Counted from the stretch's first letter, positions 13,840 to 22,183 are shown. The stretch is 45,805 nucleotides of DNA from Lachnospiraceae bacterium (GCA_020860755.1 JAJBTQ010000032.1:17406-63210), one strand, 5' to 3'. Translations and numbers: made by a program. Notes: generated by a model from the sequence alone, not told the origin.

Positions 13840-14589
13840 TTATTTTTCAAAGGAAATCCCGATCATGGTCAGTCCTTTCGCCGGTGCGGTCGGCCCTGCC
13901 CCGCTCCGGTCCCGCGCCTCGATGATCCGGGGAATGTCTTCCGGAGCCAGCTGCCCGCTCCCGACCAGGAGCAGCGTTCCCACCATGATCCGTACCATAT
14001 TGTAGAGGAATCCGCTGCCGGAAACGCGGACTGTGATCAGGTCCCCGTCGGTTAAGATCTCACAGGAATACACCGTGCGCACCGTGCTCTCCGCCGCGGA
14101 ACCCGATGAACAAAAGCTCGCGAAATCATGCGTGCCCTCCATGAGCTTCGCCGCCTTCCGCATGGCCTCAATATCCAGATCTCCGTAATAAAAGTACGTG
14201 TCCGCCCGCCTTGTCGGCAGCGGGATCGGCCGGTTTAAGATCCGGTATTCATAGGTCTTTGTGCTCTCGCACTTGCGCGGGTGCCAGCCCGGATCCACCT
14301 CGCAGGACTCCTGCACCGCGATGTCCTCGGGCAGCCCCATATTGACGGCGTAGCAGATCTTCTCCGCCGGGATATTGGTCTCGGTGTCAAAGACGCATAC
14401 GTTTCCGAGCGAGTGTACGCCCGCGTCCGTCCGGCTCGCGCCGATCACATGGATCTCCTCGCCCAGCAGATGGGTCAGCGCTTTATTTAATTCCTCCTCG
14501 ATGGTGGGACCGTTGGTCTGGATCTGCCAGCCGCAGTAGTTTGTCCCGTCATAGGCCACCACCAGTTTTATCCGTTTTTTATCATTCAT
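13840..14589 (-). CDS. truA: tRNA pseudouridine(38-40) synthase TruA
   Basis: TruA makes pseudouridine at positions 38-40 of the tRNA anticodon arm. This 249-residue protein has the catalytic Asp55 in GASRTDAGVHS, the N-terminal LVVAYDGTNYCGWQIQ and the late SGSGFLYNMVRIMVGTLL. The ATG at 14587-14589 overlaps the ecfT stop as ATGA, with AAGGGA 8 bases upstream, so translation is coupled to ecfT. The 47 codons of open frame upstream belong to ecfT in another frame. Confidence 0.96.
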   Translation of the reverse strand: MNDKKRIKLVVAYDGTNYCGWQIQTNGPTIEEELNKALTHLLGEEIHVIGASRTDAGVHSLGNVCVFDTETNIPAEKICYAVNMGLPEDIAVQESCEVDPGWHPRKCESTKTYEYRILNRPIPLPTRRADTYFYYGDLDIEAMRKAAKLMEGTHDFASFCSSGSAAESTVRTVYSCEILTDGDLITVRVSGSGFLYNMVRIMVGTLLLVGSGQLAPEDIPRIIEARDRSGAGPTAPAKGLTMIGISFEK

Positions 14590-15407
14590 AACATAAGTCC
14601 CTTCGCCTTCAGCACATGGATCACGATCACTGCTGCGAAAAATAACAGCACCAGCGCATAGGCCACGTAATCCGAGCGCGCATATTTTAAGGGGTGCAGC
14701 TTCGTCCGTCCCTCTCCGCCCCGGTAACACCGGGCTTCCATCGCCAGGCCCAGATCTTCGGCCCGTCGAAAGGAAGATACAAAAAGCGGCACCAAAATCG
14801 GGGCTAAGCCTCTCACCCGCTTTATAGGGCCGCCCTCGTCAAAATCGGCTCCTCTCGCCAGCTGTGCCCGTTTAATCTTTTCCGCCTCCTCGCCGAGGAT
14901 CGGGATGAAGCGCAGCGCGATGCTCATCATCATGGCGATCTCAGAGACAGGCACGCCGATTCGGTGGAGCGGCCACAGTGCGCTCTCAAGTCCGTCCGTC
15001 AACCGGTTCGGCGACGTCGTCAGCGTCATGATGGAAGCGCCTGCAATGAGAAAGATAAGGCGCAGCGTGTAGTAGACCGTATTGTGGATGCCTGTCGTCG
15101 TGATCGTCAGCACGCCCCTGTGGACCAACACGACGCCTGCCTGCGTAAAAAAGAAGTTGCAGACGGCTGTGATCGCGATGAGGATCCAGATGGCACGTAT
15201 CCCTTTTAAGACCATGACAGCCGGCAGTTTCGCGAGTGCGGTGATAAAGATAAAAAACCCGATCACGATCACCCAGCCCACGACCCCGTTGACTAAAAAA
15301 AGAGATACGATATATAAAATTGTCGCAGCAATCTTTACTCTCGGATCCAGCCGGTGAATGACGGAATCCGCCGGATAAAACTGCCCCAGCGTAATGTTGT
15401 TCAGCAT
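14586..15407 (-). CDS. ecfT: ECF transporter transmembrane protein EcfT
   Basis: EcfT is the membrane scaffold of energy-coupling factor vitamin transporters, linking the ATPases to exchangeable substrate-binding S components. This 273-residue protein opens with [19 protein letters not shown], has about five or six transmembrane segments, and carries the ATPase-coupling helices with the Ala-Arg-Gly motif in [13 protein letters not shown]. It starts inside the end of ecfA (7-bp overlap) and overlaps truA by 4 bp. No S component is encoded nearby, which fits a shared, group II system. Confidence 0.94.
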   Translation of the reverse strand: MLNNITLGQFYPADSVIHRLDPRVKIAATILYIVSLFLVNGVVGWVIVIGFFIFITALAKLPAVMVLKGIRAIWILIAITAVCNFFFTQAGVVLVHRGVLTITTTGIHNTVYYTLRLIFLIAGASIMTLTTSPNRLTDGLESALWPLHRIGVPVSEIAMMMSIALRFIPILGEEAEKIKRAQLARGADFDEGGPIKRVRGLAPILVPLFVSSFRRAEDLGLAMEARCYRGGEGRTKLHPLKYARSDYVAYALVLLFFAAVIVIHVLKAKGLML

Positions 15408-17200
15408 ACTCTCTCGATCTCTCTCTTTGCCTCGTTAAGGGTCGTTGCGACGGTCTCTATCGGATATCCCAGGGCTTTTAAGTCCTCCATTAAGTAGGTT
15501 ACTTCCGGCACTGAGAGGGAGACCTCCTCCAGTTCCCGGATGTGGGAAAACACTTCCTTTGGCGCTCCGTCGAGCATGATCTGCCCGTCACGCAGCACCA
15601 CGATCCGGTCTGCCAAGTCTGCCATGTCCTCCATATTGTGTGAGACGATCAACACCGTGATCCCCAGCCTCTCATGCAGCCCGCGGATCAAGTCAAACAA
15701 TTCCTCTTTTCCATGCGGATCCAGCCCGGCCGTCGGTTCGTCTAAAATCAGCACCGAGGGTTCCATGGCGAGGACGCCCGCGATGGCGGCGCGTCTTTTT
15801 TGTCCGCCGGAGAGTTCAAAGGGAGACAGCTCCCAGTTCTCCTCATCGAGTTCCACCTGACGCAGGGCATTCTCCGCCCTATCCCGGGCCGCGTCCTCAT
15901 CGAGGCCCAGATTTTTCGGCCCGTAGGCTACATCTTTTAACACCGTCGACTCAAACAGCTGCTGTTCCGGGAACTGGAAGACAAGGCCGACATCGCCTCT
16001 TAAGCGGCCGCGGTCAAATCCCGCCTTCCCGATATCCTGTCCTTCAAAGAACACAGTTCCCTGATCGGGTTGTAAGAGCCCGTTAAACATTTGAATCAGA
16101 GTGGACTTCCCGGACCCGGTCTGTCCGATCAGACCAACCATCTCTCCCTCCCGTATCGCTAAATCTATATCCCGCAGTGCCCGGGTCTCGTAGACCGTTC
16201 CGGGCGAATAGGAGTAGGATACCCCCTCCATCCGCAGTTTTTCTGTTTTCTCATATGCAGCGTTTTTGGATTCTTTGTCATCCGCTCCGGCAGCATTCTC
16301 TCCTGCGCCGGCACTTAACGCGGAGTCTTGGACCGATCCTGCCTCCCGGCCTGAGCCGGCACGAAGCTCATCCACAAGTTCTTCTCGCGTTAAGACTCCC
16401 TCCGGGATCGGCCAGCCGTCCCGCTTGAGCTCACAGGCCAGGCGGGGGATCTGCGGCAGGTCAAGGCCATACTTCTTTAACTGATCCGGTTCGGAAAAGA
16501 TCTCACGCGGCGACCCACTCATGACGACCCTGCCCCGGTCAAGCACAAAGATACGGTCCGCCCCGGCGGCCTCTTCCATGAAATGTGTGATGAGGATGAT
16601 CGTCACGCCGCCCTCCCGGCACAGTCGATGCGCCGTCTCGATCACTTCTCTGCGCCCGGCGGGGTCCAGCATTGCCGTCGGCTCGTCCATCAGGATACAC
16701 TCAGGCTGCATGGCAAGGACTCCTGCCACTGCCACCCTCTGCTTTTGTCCGCCGGAAAGACGTTCAGGGGAGTGATGCCGGTACTCCTCCATGTCTACAG
16801 CGTGCAGGCTGTCTGCCACCCGCTCTTCAATCTCTTCTGTCGGCACGCCGAGGTTTTCCGGCCCGAAGGCCACGTCCTCCTCCACCAGGCCGGCCACGAT
16901 CTGGTTGTCCGGATTCTGAAAGATCATCCCCGCAGCGCGGCGGATCTCCCACATCACATCCGAATCCTTCGTGTCCTTCCCGTCCACAAGAAGAGTTCCC
17001 TCCGTGGGGGTCAGAAGCGCGTTGACGTGTCGGGCAAACGTGGATTTTCCGGACCCGTTTTGCCCTAAAATGGCGATAAACTGCCCGGCTTTTACCTCGA
17101 GATCGACGCCGTCTAGGGCCTCTACCTCTCCGATGACCTTTCCCTCTTCGTCTCTGCGATCAAAGCGGTGCTTTACGTTTTTAGCCTCTAAAAAATCCAT
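15401..17200 (-). CDS. ecfA: Fused EcfA1-EcfA2 ATPase of the ECF transporter
   Basis: One 599-residue ORF holds both ECF ATPases. Module 1 (about 1-280) has Walker [10 protein letters not shown] (46-54), Q-loop FQNPDNQ, signature LSGGQ (148-152) and MDEPTAMLD. Module 2 (about 323-599) has Walker [10 protein letters not shown] (359-367), [14 protein letters not shown] (463-467) and [10 protein letters not shown] polar Ala/Gly/Ser/Glu linker (about 283-322) joins them. In most Firmicutes these are separate genes, ecfA1 and ecfA2. The protein powers uptake of vitamins and metals with EcfT. It starts 9 bp after trmL with AGGAT as ribosome binding site. Confidence 0.93.
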   Translation of the reverse strand: MDFLEAKNVKHRFDRRDEEGKVIGEVEALDGVDLEVKAGQFIAILGQNGSGKSTFARHVNALLTPTEGTLLVDGKDTKDSDVMWEIRRAAGMIFQNPDNQIVAGLVEEDVAFGPENLGVPTEEIEERVADSLHAVDMEEYRHHSPERLSGGQKQRVAVAGVLAMQPECILMDEPTAMLDPAGRREVIETAHRLCREGGVTIILITHFMEEAAGADRIFVLDRGRVVMSGSPREIFSEPDQLKKYGLDLPQIPRLACELKRDGWPIPEGVLTREELVDELRAGSGREAGSVQDSALSAGAGENAAGADDKESKNAAYEKTEKLRMEGVSYSYSPGTVYETRALRDIDLAIREGEMVGLIGQTGSGKSTLIQMFNGLLQPDQGTVFFEGQDIGKAGFDRGRLRGDVGLVFQFPEQQLFESTVLKDVAYGPKNLGLDEDAARDRAENALRQVELDEENWELSPFELSGGQKRRAAIAGVLAMEPSVLILDEPTAGLDPHGKEELFDLIRGLHERLGITVLIVSHNMEDMADLADRIVVLRDGQIMLDGAPKEVFSHIRELEEVSLSVPEVTYLMEDLKALGYPIETVATTLNEAKREIERVC

Positions 17201-17209
17201 TGCGTTATC

Positions 17210-17716
17210 CTATTCTATGTAGTCGGAAAATTTTGTCAGCGCTCCCGTAAGCTTCATGCCTTCAAATCCGTTCTGACGAAGCGCCTCGTAGAGCACGATC
17301 GCGACAGAGTTCGCCAGATTTAAGGAGCGGATGTCTTCGTTCATCGGGATCCGGACGCAGCGGTCCCGGTTGTGGGCTAAGAGTTCTTCCGGAAGCCCGG
17401 CGCTCTCCTTCCCAAACATGAGATAGCAGTCTTTCTCGTATGAGATATCCGAATATACCTTCTTCCCCTTTGTCGTGACCATGTAGATCTTCGCGCCGGG
17501 ATTTTTCGCAAGAAACTCCTCATAGTTGACATAAGTGGTGACATCTAAGTCTGCCCAGTAGTCCAGTCCGGCCTTCCGAATGGCCTTCTCCCCCAGGGAG
17601 AACCCCAGCGGCTCAATGAGATGCAGGCGCGTCCCGGTCGCTACACAGGTCCTGCCTATGTTGCCGGTGTTTTCCGGTATCTCCGGTTCGTAGAGTACAA
17701 TATTAAGTCCGGACAT
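17210..17716 (-). CDS. trmL: tRNA (cytidine(34)-2'-O)-methyltransferase TrmL
   Basis: This 168-residue SPOUT methyltransferase methylates the ribose of the wobble base in certain leucine tRNAs. The opening LNIVLYEPEIPENTGNIGRT, the middle YLMFGKESAGLPEELL and the C-terminal IRSLNLANSVAIVLYEALRQ form the knotted SAM-binding site. GGAGGGAG lies before the ATG. It heads the trmL-ecfA-ecfT-truA run, with only 9 bp before ecfA. The vanW terminator at 17789-17813 separates it from the gene upstream, but no convincing promoter of its own is visible. Confidence 0.94.
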   Translation of the reverse strand: MSGLNIVLYEPEIPENTGNIGRTCVATGTRLHLIEPLGFSLGEKAIRKAGLDYWADLDVTTYVNYEEFLAKNPGAKIYMVTTKGKKVYSDISYEKDCYLMFGKESAGLPEELLAHNRDRCVRIPMNEDIRSLNLANSVAIVLYEALRQNGFEGMKLTGALTKFSDYIE

Positions 17717-17788
17717 GTCAACTCCCTCCGATTGTTCTTAGTTGTCAATTTATTGCCTGTCTGCCTTTTTCGTCTCTTAAGAAACGTT

Positions 17789-17813
17789 GAGGCTGCCCTC
17801 ATCGAGCAGCCTC
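17789..17813 (-). terminator. Terminator after the VanW gene
   Basis: An 8-bp stem, GAGGCTGC (17789-17796) with GCAGCCTC (17806-17813), is followed on the minus strand by a short T-rich stretch. Confidence 0.65.
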
Positions 17814-17848
17814 TTATCTAACTTTGTAATTTTAAAAAATTTTCCTTT

Positions 17849-19564
17849 TTAACCATCGGTCGACCCGTCGTCTCCGCCGGTGCTTGTGTCTTCCCCGCCG
17901 GAATCGCCGCCGGAATCATCAGTCGTGTCAGTTTCTGACTCCGACGCACTTTCCGTCTCCGAAGTATCATAGTCGTAGTCGTCATATGACTCCGAAGAGG
18001 AATCATCGTAAGAATCATCGTAAGAATCATCGTAAGAATCATCGTAGGAAGAATAACCTGAGTAGGCAGATATCGTGGAGTAGATCCGGTCTATGTTCCC
18101 GCTCGCGATCGCGTCATACATCGCGGCTACGGCATCCGAGCTGCTGGATGACACGCCCACCTCATAGATGGTCGGCGACATCTCATACTCCGTGGTATTA
18201 AAGATCTCTCTGCTCTCCTCCACGCCGTTTACCGTGACGATCTTCCACAGCTGAGCCGTCGCTCCCTCGTGCGAACTCTGTACCTGTTCGATATCTCCAA
18301 AGGATGCGCTGGAGGCCCTGTACTCCACAGTCGCCTCTGTCGTACCGGTCGTCTCGCTCTCAAATGAGACGGTGCGGTTGGACGGCCGGGTCTCATGGCC
18401 GTATATGGTGAAACTGATCGTCTCTCCGTCCGTATATGCTTCGATATAGATCGGGGCATCGGTATTGTTCTCAAACTTTAAGTCTTTGTCCTCTCCGGCG
18501 ATCGCCGCATCGGCGGACGGATCCACATAGGACACCATCATGGAATGACCGTGCCGCTCCACGACATCCAGCTCCGCACGGATCACCGCGTTGTAAAGTG
18601 TGGTGGATACCTGACAGATGCCTCCCCCGTACGTCTCTACCGTCGTCCCGTTCTCATAGGACCCGGCCTCCTCATACCCGCGCTCCGCGTCAAAGGGGGT
18701 GACCACATCGTGGACGGAAAATGTCTCGCCCGGATAGACCATACTGCCGTTTATATAGCCTGCCCCGGTCTCAATGTTCTTCTTCCTGGCGTCGCTGGAA
18801 GAAGAATAATCCGTGCTGAACGTCCCGAGGACATCCTTTACCTGAGCTAACTCTTCCGCGCTCCCGATCGGCTCCGTCACAGTAACCGCGAGTTCTATCG
18901 TCGAATCCTCCTGCCAGCCTGTCGCAAAACTGTCCATGATCAGATCCACGGACGCAGCTATGTCGACGTCCTGTCCGGTCTGACCTTCCACCACGACCAG
19001 TTCTCCGCCCTCCCGGGCCAGGCCGTAGTTGACTGCATCACAGTCTAATGCGGAAGCATTCTCCTCCAGATAGGCCTTGACCTTATCCTTATCCGGCGTC
19101 AAAACAAGGGGAAGTACCTTGTCCGCCTGTTCCAGATCTTTTTGTTCTTTGTATCTCCTAAGCACATTGCCGGACTCGCCGTACTGCAGCGCGTCTTCGA
19201 TCGTGGCGCTCACGTCCTCCTTAAAACCAAGCTCTGTCACAGTCGCCCTCAGGGTCTTATCGTTTGCCGCGAGAGTGACCCTCTGATTCGCGATCTGATC
19301 CACATAGTCGCGGATCGCAGACTCCGCCTGAGAAGCCGTCATTCCGCTCACATCCACGTCGCCGATATGGATCCCATCCGGAATCGTCCTGGTATCGATC
19401 TCGGAATCGGTCTCTCCATCGATCTCGCCATCGACCATGAGCATGGAATCATCATTCAATTCCTGAGCTTGCGCTTCGTTATCCGCACAACCGGAAAGTA
19501 GACACATTCCGGCGAGCAGGACCACGGCAAATGCTACAGGCAATGCTTTTATCCATTTTTTCAT
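17849..19564 (-). CDS. VanW family lipoprotein with peptidoglycan-binding-like domain
   Basis: This 571-residue protein has a lipoprotein signal peptide with lipobox LLSGC (Cys26). A region like the PG_binding_4 domain follows (about 60-240), then a VanW domain (about 265-400) with GETFSVHDVV and YGGGICQVSTTLYNA, and a beta-rich part that may be a G5-like domain (about 410-480). The last 65 residues are low-complexity Ser/Asp/Tyr/Thr/Glu, including four SYDD repeats coded by a perfect 12-bp DNA repeat (17999-18046). It should sit on the outer membrane face and act on or bind the cell wall; resistance is not implied. ATG 19564 is chosen over an upstream TTG because of AAAGGA 9 bases before. 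Confidence 0.88.
   Translation of the reverse strand: MKKWIKALPVAFAVVLLAGMCLLSGCADNEAQAQELNDDSMLMVDGEIDGETDSEIDTRTIPDGIHIGDVDVSGMTASQAESAIRDYVDQIANQRVTLAANDKTLRATVTELGFKEDVSATIEDALQYGESGNVLRRYKEQKDLEQADKVLPLVLTPDKDKVKAYLEENASALDCDAVNYGLAREGGELVVVEGQTGQDVDIAASVDLIMDSFATGWQEDSTIELAVTVTEPIGSAEELAQVKDVLGTFSTDYSSSSDARKKNIETGAGYINGSMVYPGETFSVHDVVTPFDAERGYEEAGSYENGTTVETYGGGICQVSTTLYNAVIRAELDVVERHGHSMMVSYVDPSADAAIAGEDKDLKFENNTDAPIYIEAYTDGETISFTIYGHETRPSNRTVSFESETTGTTEATVEYRASSASFGDIEQVQSSHEGATAQLWKIVTVNGVEESREIFNTTEYEMSPTIYEVGVSSSSSDAVAAMYDAIASGNIDRIYSTISAYSGYSSYDDSYDDSYDDSYDDSSSESYDDYDYDTSETESASESETDTTDDSGGDSGGEDTSTGGDDGSTDG
17999..18046 (-). repeat. Four 12-bp repeats coding SYDD
   Basis: AGAATCATCGTA repeats four times (the first copy starts GG) within the VanW gene. 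Copy number changes would lengthen or shorten the acidic surface tail in frame. Confidence 0.85.
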
Positions 19565-19577
19565 TAACAAGTATCCT

Positions 19578-19679
19578 TTATACTATTGCGGCTATCAACA
19601 TGGTCAATACAAGAGCAGCGATTACAACGATGACAATGACCGACATGACCACCCGTTTTCTCTTAGACCATTTGTACAT
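19578..19679 (-). CDS. Small single-span membrane protein before VanW
   Basis: This 33-codon ORF starts at ATG 19677-19679 behind AGAGGCAG and begins MYKWSKRKRVVMSV, followed by an unbroken hydrophobic helix to its end. Its TAA is followed at once by the AAAGGA ribosome binding site of the VanW gene, and a good promoter lies upstream, so the two form an operon. The short basic N-terminus predicts a single helix with the N-terminus inside. It might be a partner or membrane anchor of the VanW protein, or a regulatory or toxin-like peptide; there is no family evidence. Confidence 0.65.
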   Translation of the reverse strand: MYKWSKRKRVVMSVIVIVVIAALVLTMLIAAIV

Positions 19680-19772
19680 AAATCTGCCTCTCAATCCCGA
19701 AAAACCCAGTATTTACAAGGCTTTCAGGCTATTGTGTTTTGCACGGGTTCCTATGACCCCATACTTAGTTTT

Positions 19773-19801
19773 ATTCTATGCTAAATGGGGAAATGTTTCA
19801 A
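19773..19801 (-). promoter_or_regulatory. Promoter of the small-peptide-VanW operon
   Basis: On the minus strand TTGAAA (19796-19801) and TAGAAT (19773-19778) are 17 bp apart. The leader before the small ORF is about 90 bases with no obvious structure. Confidence 0.65.
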
Positions 19802-19837
19802 GTCTATTTTGGCTTTGAACACACTTTTTTAACATAG

Positions 19838-19999
19838 TTTTTGATACCAGGGGACGACAAGTCGGAAAACGGATGCTCGCATCCGATTTTCCGAATTTCG
19901 GACCCGAACAGACATGAGCAAGTAGCCCGATAGGGCGGATTGCGAATGGATGTAGGATTGCGGGAGTGCAAAGCACGGAGCAATCCGTAGTATCAAAAC
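19838..19999. mobile_element. MITE-like structured repeat
   Basis: A 162-bp block is bounded by inverted TTTTGATAC (19839-19847) and GTATCAAAA (19990-19998). It is packed with hairpins: CGGAAAA-CGGATG with a CTCG loop (19863-19893), CCCGATAGGG (19926-19935), and GGATTGC/GCAATCC (19955-19961 with 19980-19986) enclosing GTGC-AAA-GCAC. An open frame on the minus strand is a by-product. There is no transposase, so it would be non-autonomous. I believe similar blocks recur in Lachnospiraceae genomes, but this is memory, not a search. Confidence 0.55.
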
Positions 20000-20012
20000 C
20001 ATAATATTATGA

Positions 20013-20018
20013 TATAAT
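20013..20018 (+). promoter_or_regulatory. -10 box of the orphan ORF
   Basis: TATAAT stands 20 bases before the ATG at 20038. The expected -35 position falls inside the right end of the repeat element and is a poor match, so the element may supply or have disrupted the promoter. Confidence 0.4.
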
Positions 20019-20037
20019 AGCTTAAAAGGAGATTACT

Positions 20038-20328
20038 ATGGCAAACACAGACACCGATCCGGGAATCCGGCGTACAGACCTTTACAACATCCGCTTTTAC
20101 GAAAAAATGCCGTTTTACGGCAGCTTTCGGGGGATGCACTACCGCATCAAGGGTGAGGATGATGCGGACGGGACCCGGCAGCTTTGCGTGACCACGTGGC
20201 CCGGGCCGTATAACTTCGACCACACGGACGACGCGAAGAAGGTGTCCGCCTGCTTTGACTTCAGCGACAAGGGGCTCGACGCGGTCACGGACTATTTAAA
20301 CCGTTACTATGCGGAACATTTTGCGTGA
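20038..20328 (+). CDS. Hypothetical protein
   Basis: This 96-residue protein contains RTDLYNIRFYEKMPFYGS, GMHYRIKGED, a WPGPYNFDHT block and a C-terminal helix, LDAVTDYLNRYYAEHFA. It is soluble, acidic and rich in aromatic residues. I recognise no characterised family; the pattern of conserved-looking aromatic blocks and a good ribosome binding site (AAAAGGAG, 6 bases before the ATG) argue for a real gene. It stands alone between the repeat element and tRNA-Gly and ends before a strong terminator. Confidence 0.7.
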   Translation: MANTDTDPGIRRTDLYNIRFYEKMPFYGSFRGMHYRIKGEDDADGTRQLCVTTWPGPYNFDHTDDAKKVSACFDFSDKGLDAVTDYLNRYYAEHFA

Positions 20329-20348
20329 GCTAACCCGAGCTGCGACTC

Positions 20349-20452
20349 TATGCGGATTTCGTATTGGGGTAAATTTGGGGTAAAAGATAAAAATCAAGGC
20401 TCTCCACCGAGATCGTGGAGAGCCTTTAAACGTCGCATTTATGCGGCTTTCG
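20349..20452. repeat. Direct repeats beside tRNA-Gly, possible integration scar
   Basis: TATGCGGATTTCG (20349-20361) recurs as TATGCGGCTTTCG (20440-20452), which ends one base from the tRNA 3' end. Between them lies GGGGTAAA twice, 11 bp apart (20366-20373 and 20377-20384). Such arrangements resemble attachment sites of tRNA-targeting integrases, but no integrase is present. Confidence 0.35.
20396..20426 (+). terminator. Terminator after the orphan ORF
   Basis: A perfect 12-bp stem, AAGGCTCTCCAC (20396-20407) with GTGGAGAGCCTT (20415-20426), is followed by TTT. It also faces the end of the leftward tRNA transcript. Confidence 0.8.
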
Positions 20453-20523
20453 AGCGGATGATGGGAATCGAACCCACATAGCCAGCTTGGGAAGCTGGAG
20501 TTTTGCCACTAAACTACACCCGC
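20453..20523 (-). tRNA. tRNA-Gly (CCC anticodon)
   Basis: The minus strand folds as a 71-base tRNA: acceptor GCGGGTG with CATCCGC plus discriminator T, a D arm with TAGTTTAGTGG, anticodon stem CCAGC/GCTGG around loop TTCCCAA (anticodon CCC), and T arm GGGTTCGATTCCC. CCA is not encoded. Confidence 0.95.
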
Positions 20524-20569
20524 TTATCCTATTGGATGTGATTGATTCTACCGTATTTCCCCTGATATG

Positions 20570-21988
20570 TCAATCCGTGCCAAGCCGGTCGATCTTCCGC
20601 TTTACCGTGGCATAATACATGATAACTGAGCAGATAAGCGTCAGTGTCTCCCCGATCAAAAACGTCCACCACACGAGGGAATCAGCGCCCCCGTTGTTCA
20701 TCACACGAACAAATGCCCATGCCACCGGAAGGATAAAGATGACCTGCCGTCCCGCGGACACGATAAGCGACTGGATCCCGCACTCAATTCCCTGAAAGAT
20801 CCCCTGAAACGAAATGCACAGTCCGGCGCAGACAAAGCCGAGAGACACGATCCGGATGCAGTCGATACAGATGCTGTACGTCGTGTCAGACAGCGAGAAG
20901 AGTCCCATGAGCGGAACAGCGATCGCCTCGACGACCACAAGCCCCGCCACCATCAGGACGAGCGTGTAAAGCAAGCCATAGCGGATACTGTCCTGTACAC
21001 GCTGCCGGTCGCGTGCCCCATGGCAAAATGACACGATCGGTGTGATGGCGTCACGCAGGCCGAACGCAGCAAACAGGACCAGCTGCTGGATCTTACAGTA
21101 CAGCCCGTACACCGTCACAAAGTTCTCTCCGACATCGGCAATCCTGGCCAGGATCAGATTCATGCCGTAGGTCATCACAGTCAGCAGTGCCTGGGAGATG
21201 ATGGCCGGAAGTCCGATGGCGTAAATCCCTTTTATGGTATTCCAGGACAATTTCATATATTTCGGACTCTTGTCGATCTCGACATCCAGCCTGTAGTGGA
21301 AGATCAGCGCGAGCACACAGGATAGGATCTGGCCGCCCACCGTCGCCACCGCGGCGCCGCGGACTCCCATCTCCGGGAAAAAACCGACCCCATAGATCAA
21401 AAGCGGATCAAAGGCAATGTTAAATACTGCGCCGGAGATCTGGGCGATCGTGGAATATAAGGAACGCCCCGTTGCCTGCAGGAACTTTTCCGTGATGGTA
21501 AAAAAGATCATCCCGAAGGAGACCGTAAGACAGATCCGCAGATACTCGATGGACATATTAAGAGCTTCGGCGCTGATCACCCCGCCCGAGCTCTGGGAGT
21601 TGACATACCAGGGTACGCAGGTGAGACCGAAGACCAAAAACGCGGCATAGATGATAATGCCGATCGTCAAAGCATTCCCGACCGTACGGCTGGCCTGTTC
21701 GCGGTCACCCCTGCCGAGGCACTTGGAGATGAGCGCATTGGCGCCCACGCCGGTGCCAACACCGAACGCCACCATTAAAAGCTGGATCGGAAACGCCAGT
21801 CCAAGCGCAGTAAGGGCCTGCTCGCCGTTTAAGCGCATATTGGAGAGAAATGCCGTGTCCACAATATTGTAGACAGCCTGCAGCATCATGGACAGCACAA
21901 TAGGCAGCCCGGTTACGGCCATCAGTTTCGCGATCGGTTCCGTCGCCATCCGATTCTCTTTTGACTGTGTTTTGGGTGTTTCACGCAT
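20570..21988 (-). CDS. MATE family efflux transporter
   Basis: This 472-residue protein has about 12 transmembrane segments and typical MATE sequence: MATEPIAKLMAVTGLPIVLS at the start, the paired SMMLQAVYNIVDTAFL and GVGTGVGANALISKCLGRGD, and FFPEMGVRGAAVATVGGQ in the middle. MATE proteins export cationic drugs or metabolites driven by Na+ or H+; the cargo here is unknown. ATG 21988 is chosen over an in-frame GTG at 22003, because GAGG at 21998-22001 lies 9 bases before it. The leader carries a terminator-like hairpin, so expression may be controlled by attenuation. Confidence 0.92.
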   Translation of the reverse strand: MRETPKTQSKENRMATEPIAKLMAVTGLPIVLSMMLQAVYNIVDTAFLSNMRLNGEQALTALGLAFPIQLLMVAFGVGTGVGANALISKCLGRGDREQASRTVGNALTIGIIIYAAFLVFGLTCVPWYVNSQSSGGVISAEALNMSIEYLRICLTVSFGMIFFTITEKFLQATGRSLYSTIAQISGAVFNIAFDPLLIYGVGFFPEMGVRGAAVATVGGQILSCVLALIFHYRLDVEIDKSPKYMKLSWNTIKGIYAIGLPAIISQALLTVMTYGMNLILARIADVGENFVTVYGLYCKIQQLVLFAAFGLRDAITPIVSFCHGARDRQRVQDSIRYGLLYTLVLMVAGLVVVEAIAVPLMGLFSLSDTTYSICIDCIRIVSLGFVCAGLCISFQGIFQGIECGIQSLIVSAGRQVIFILPVAWAFVRVMNNGGADSLVWWTFLIGETLTLICSVIMYYATVKRKIDRLGTD

Positions 21989-22008
21989 CGCCTGCCGCCT
22001 CACAAATG

Positions 22009-22038
22009 AAAAAGCGCAAGTCCGAACCGGACTTACGC
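22009..22038 (-). terminator. Terminator-like hairpin in the MATE leader
   Basis: On the minus strand GCGTAAGTCCG (22028-22038) pairs with CGGACTTGCGC (22014-22024) through 11 bp with one G-T pair and a GTT loop, followed by TTTTT (22009-22013). It lies 8 bases before the ribosome binding site. AGCGCAAG upstream (complement of 22037-22044) can pair with the same CTTGCGCT arm, giving a competing fold. Confidence 0.7.
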
Positions 22039-22062
22039 TTGCGCTGCTCGTTACCGCTTCTT

Positions 22063-22091
22063 ATTCTAACAGCCTGCTTTTTCCCTGTCAA
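22063..22091 (-). promoter_or_regulatory. MATE gene promoter
   Basis: On the minus strand TTGACA (22086-22091) and TAGAAT (22063-22068) are 17 bp apart, so the leader is about 68 bases and consists mostly of the hairpin. Confidence 0.8.
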
Positions 22092-22137
22092 ATGGTGTTT
22101 TTGCACAAAATATCGGCTAAAAACCGCGGTTGTTTCT

Positions 22138-22165
22138 TTGCAAAATTCTAAGAACGTGGTATCAT
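22138..22165 (+). promoter_or_regulatory. ppk promoter
   Basis: TTGCAA (22138-22143) and TATCAT (22160-22165) have a 16-bp spacer. The start would lie close to the ribosome binding site AGGAGG at 22173-22178. Confidence 0.5.
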
Positions 22166-22183
22166 TTTTTTAAGGAGGCAGCT

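Noticed and set aside
17849-19564. Vancomycin resistance gene
   Set aside because: VanW domains are common in Clostridia without resistance; no vanHAX-type ligase or dehydrogenase genes are here.
19776-19976. 66-codon minus-strand ORF within the repeat element
   Set aside because: It coincides with the hairpin-rich repeat, has no ribosome binding site and is best explained as a by-product of the repeat.
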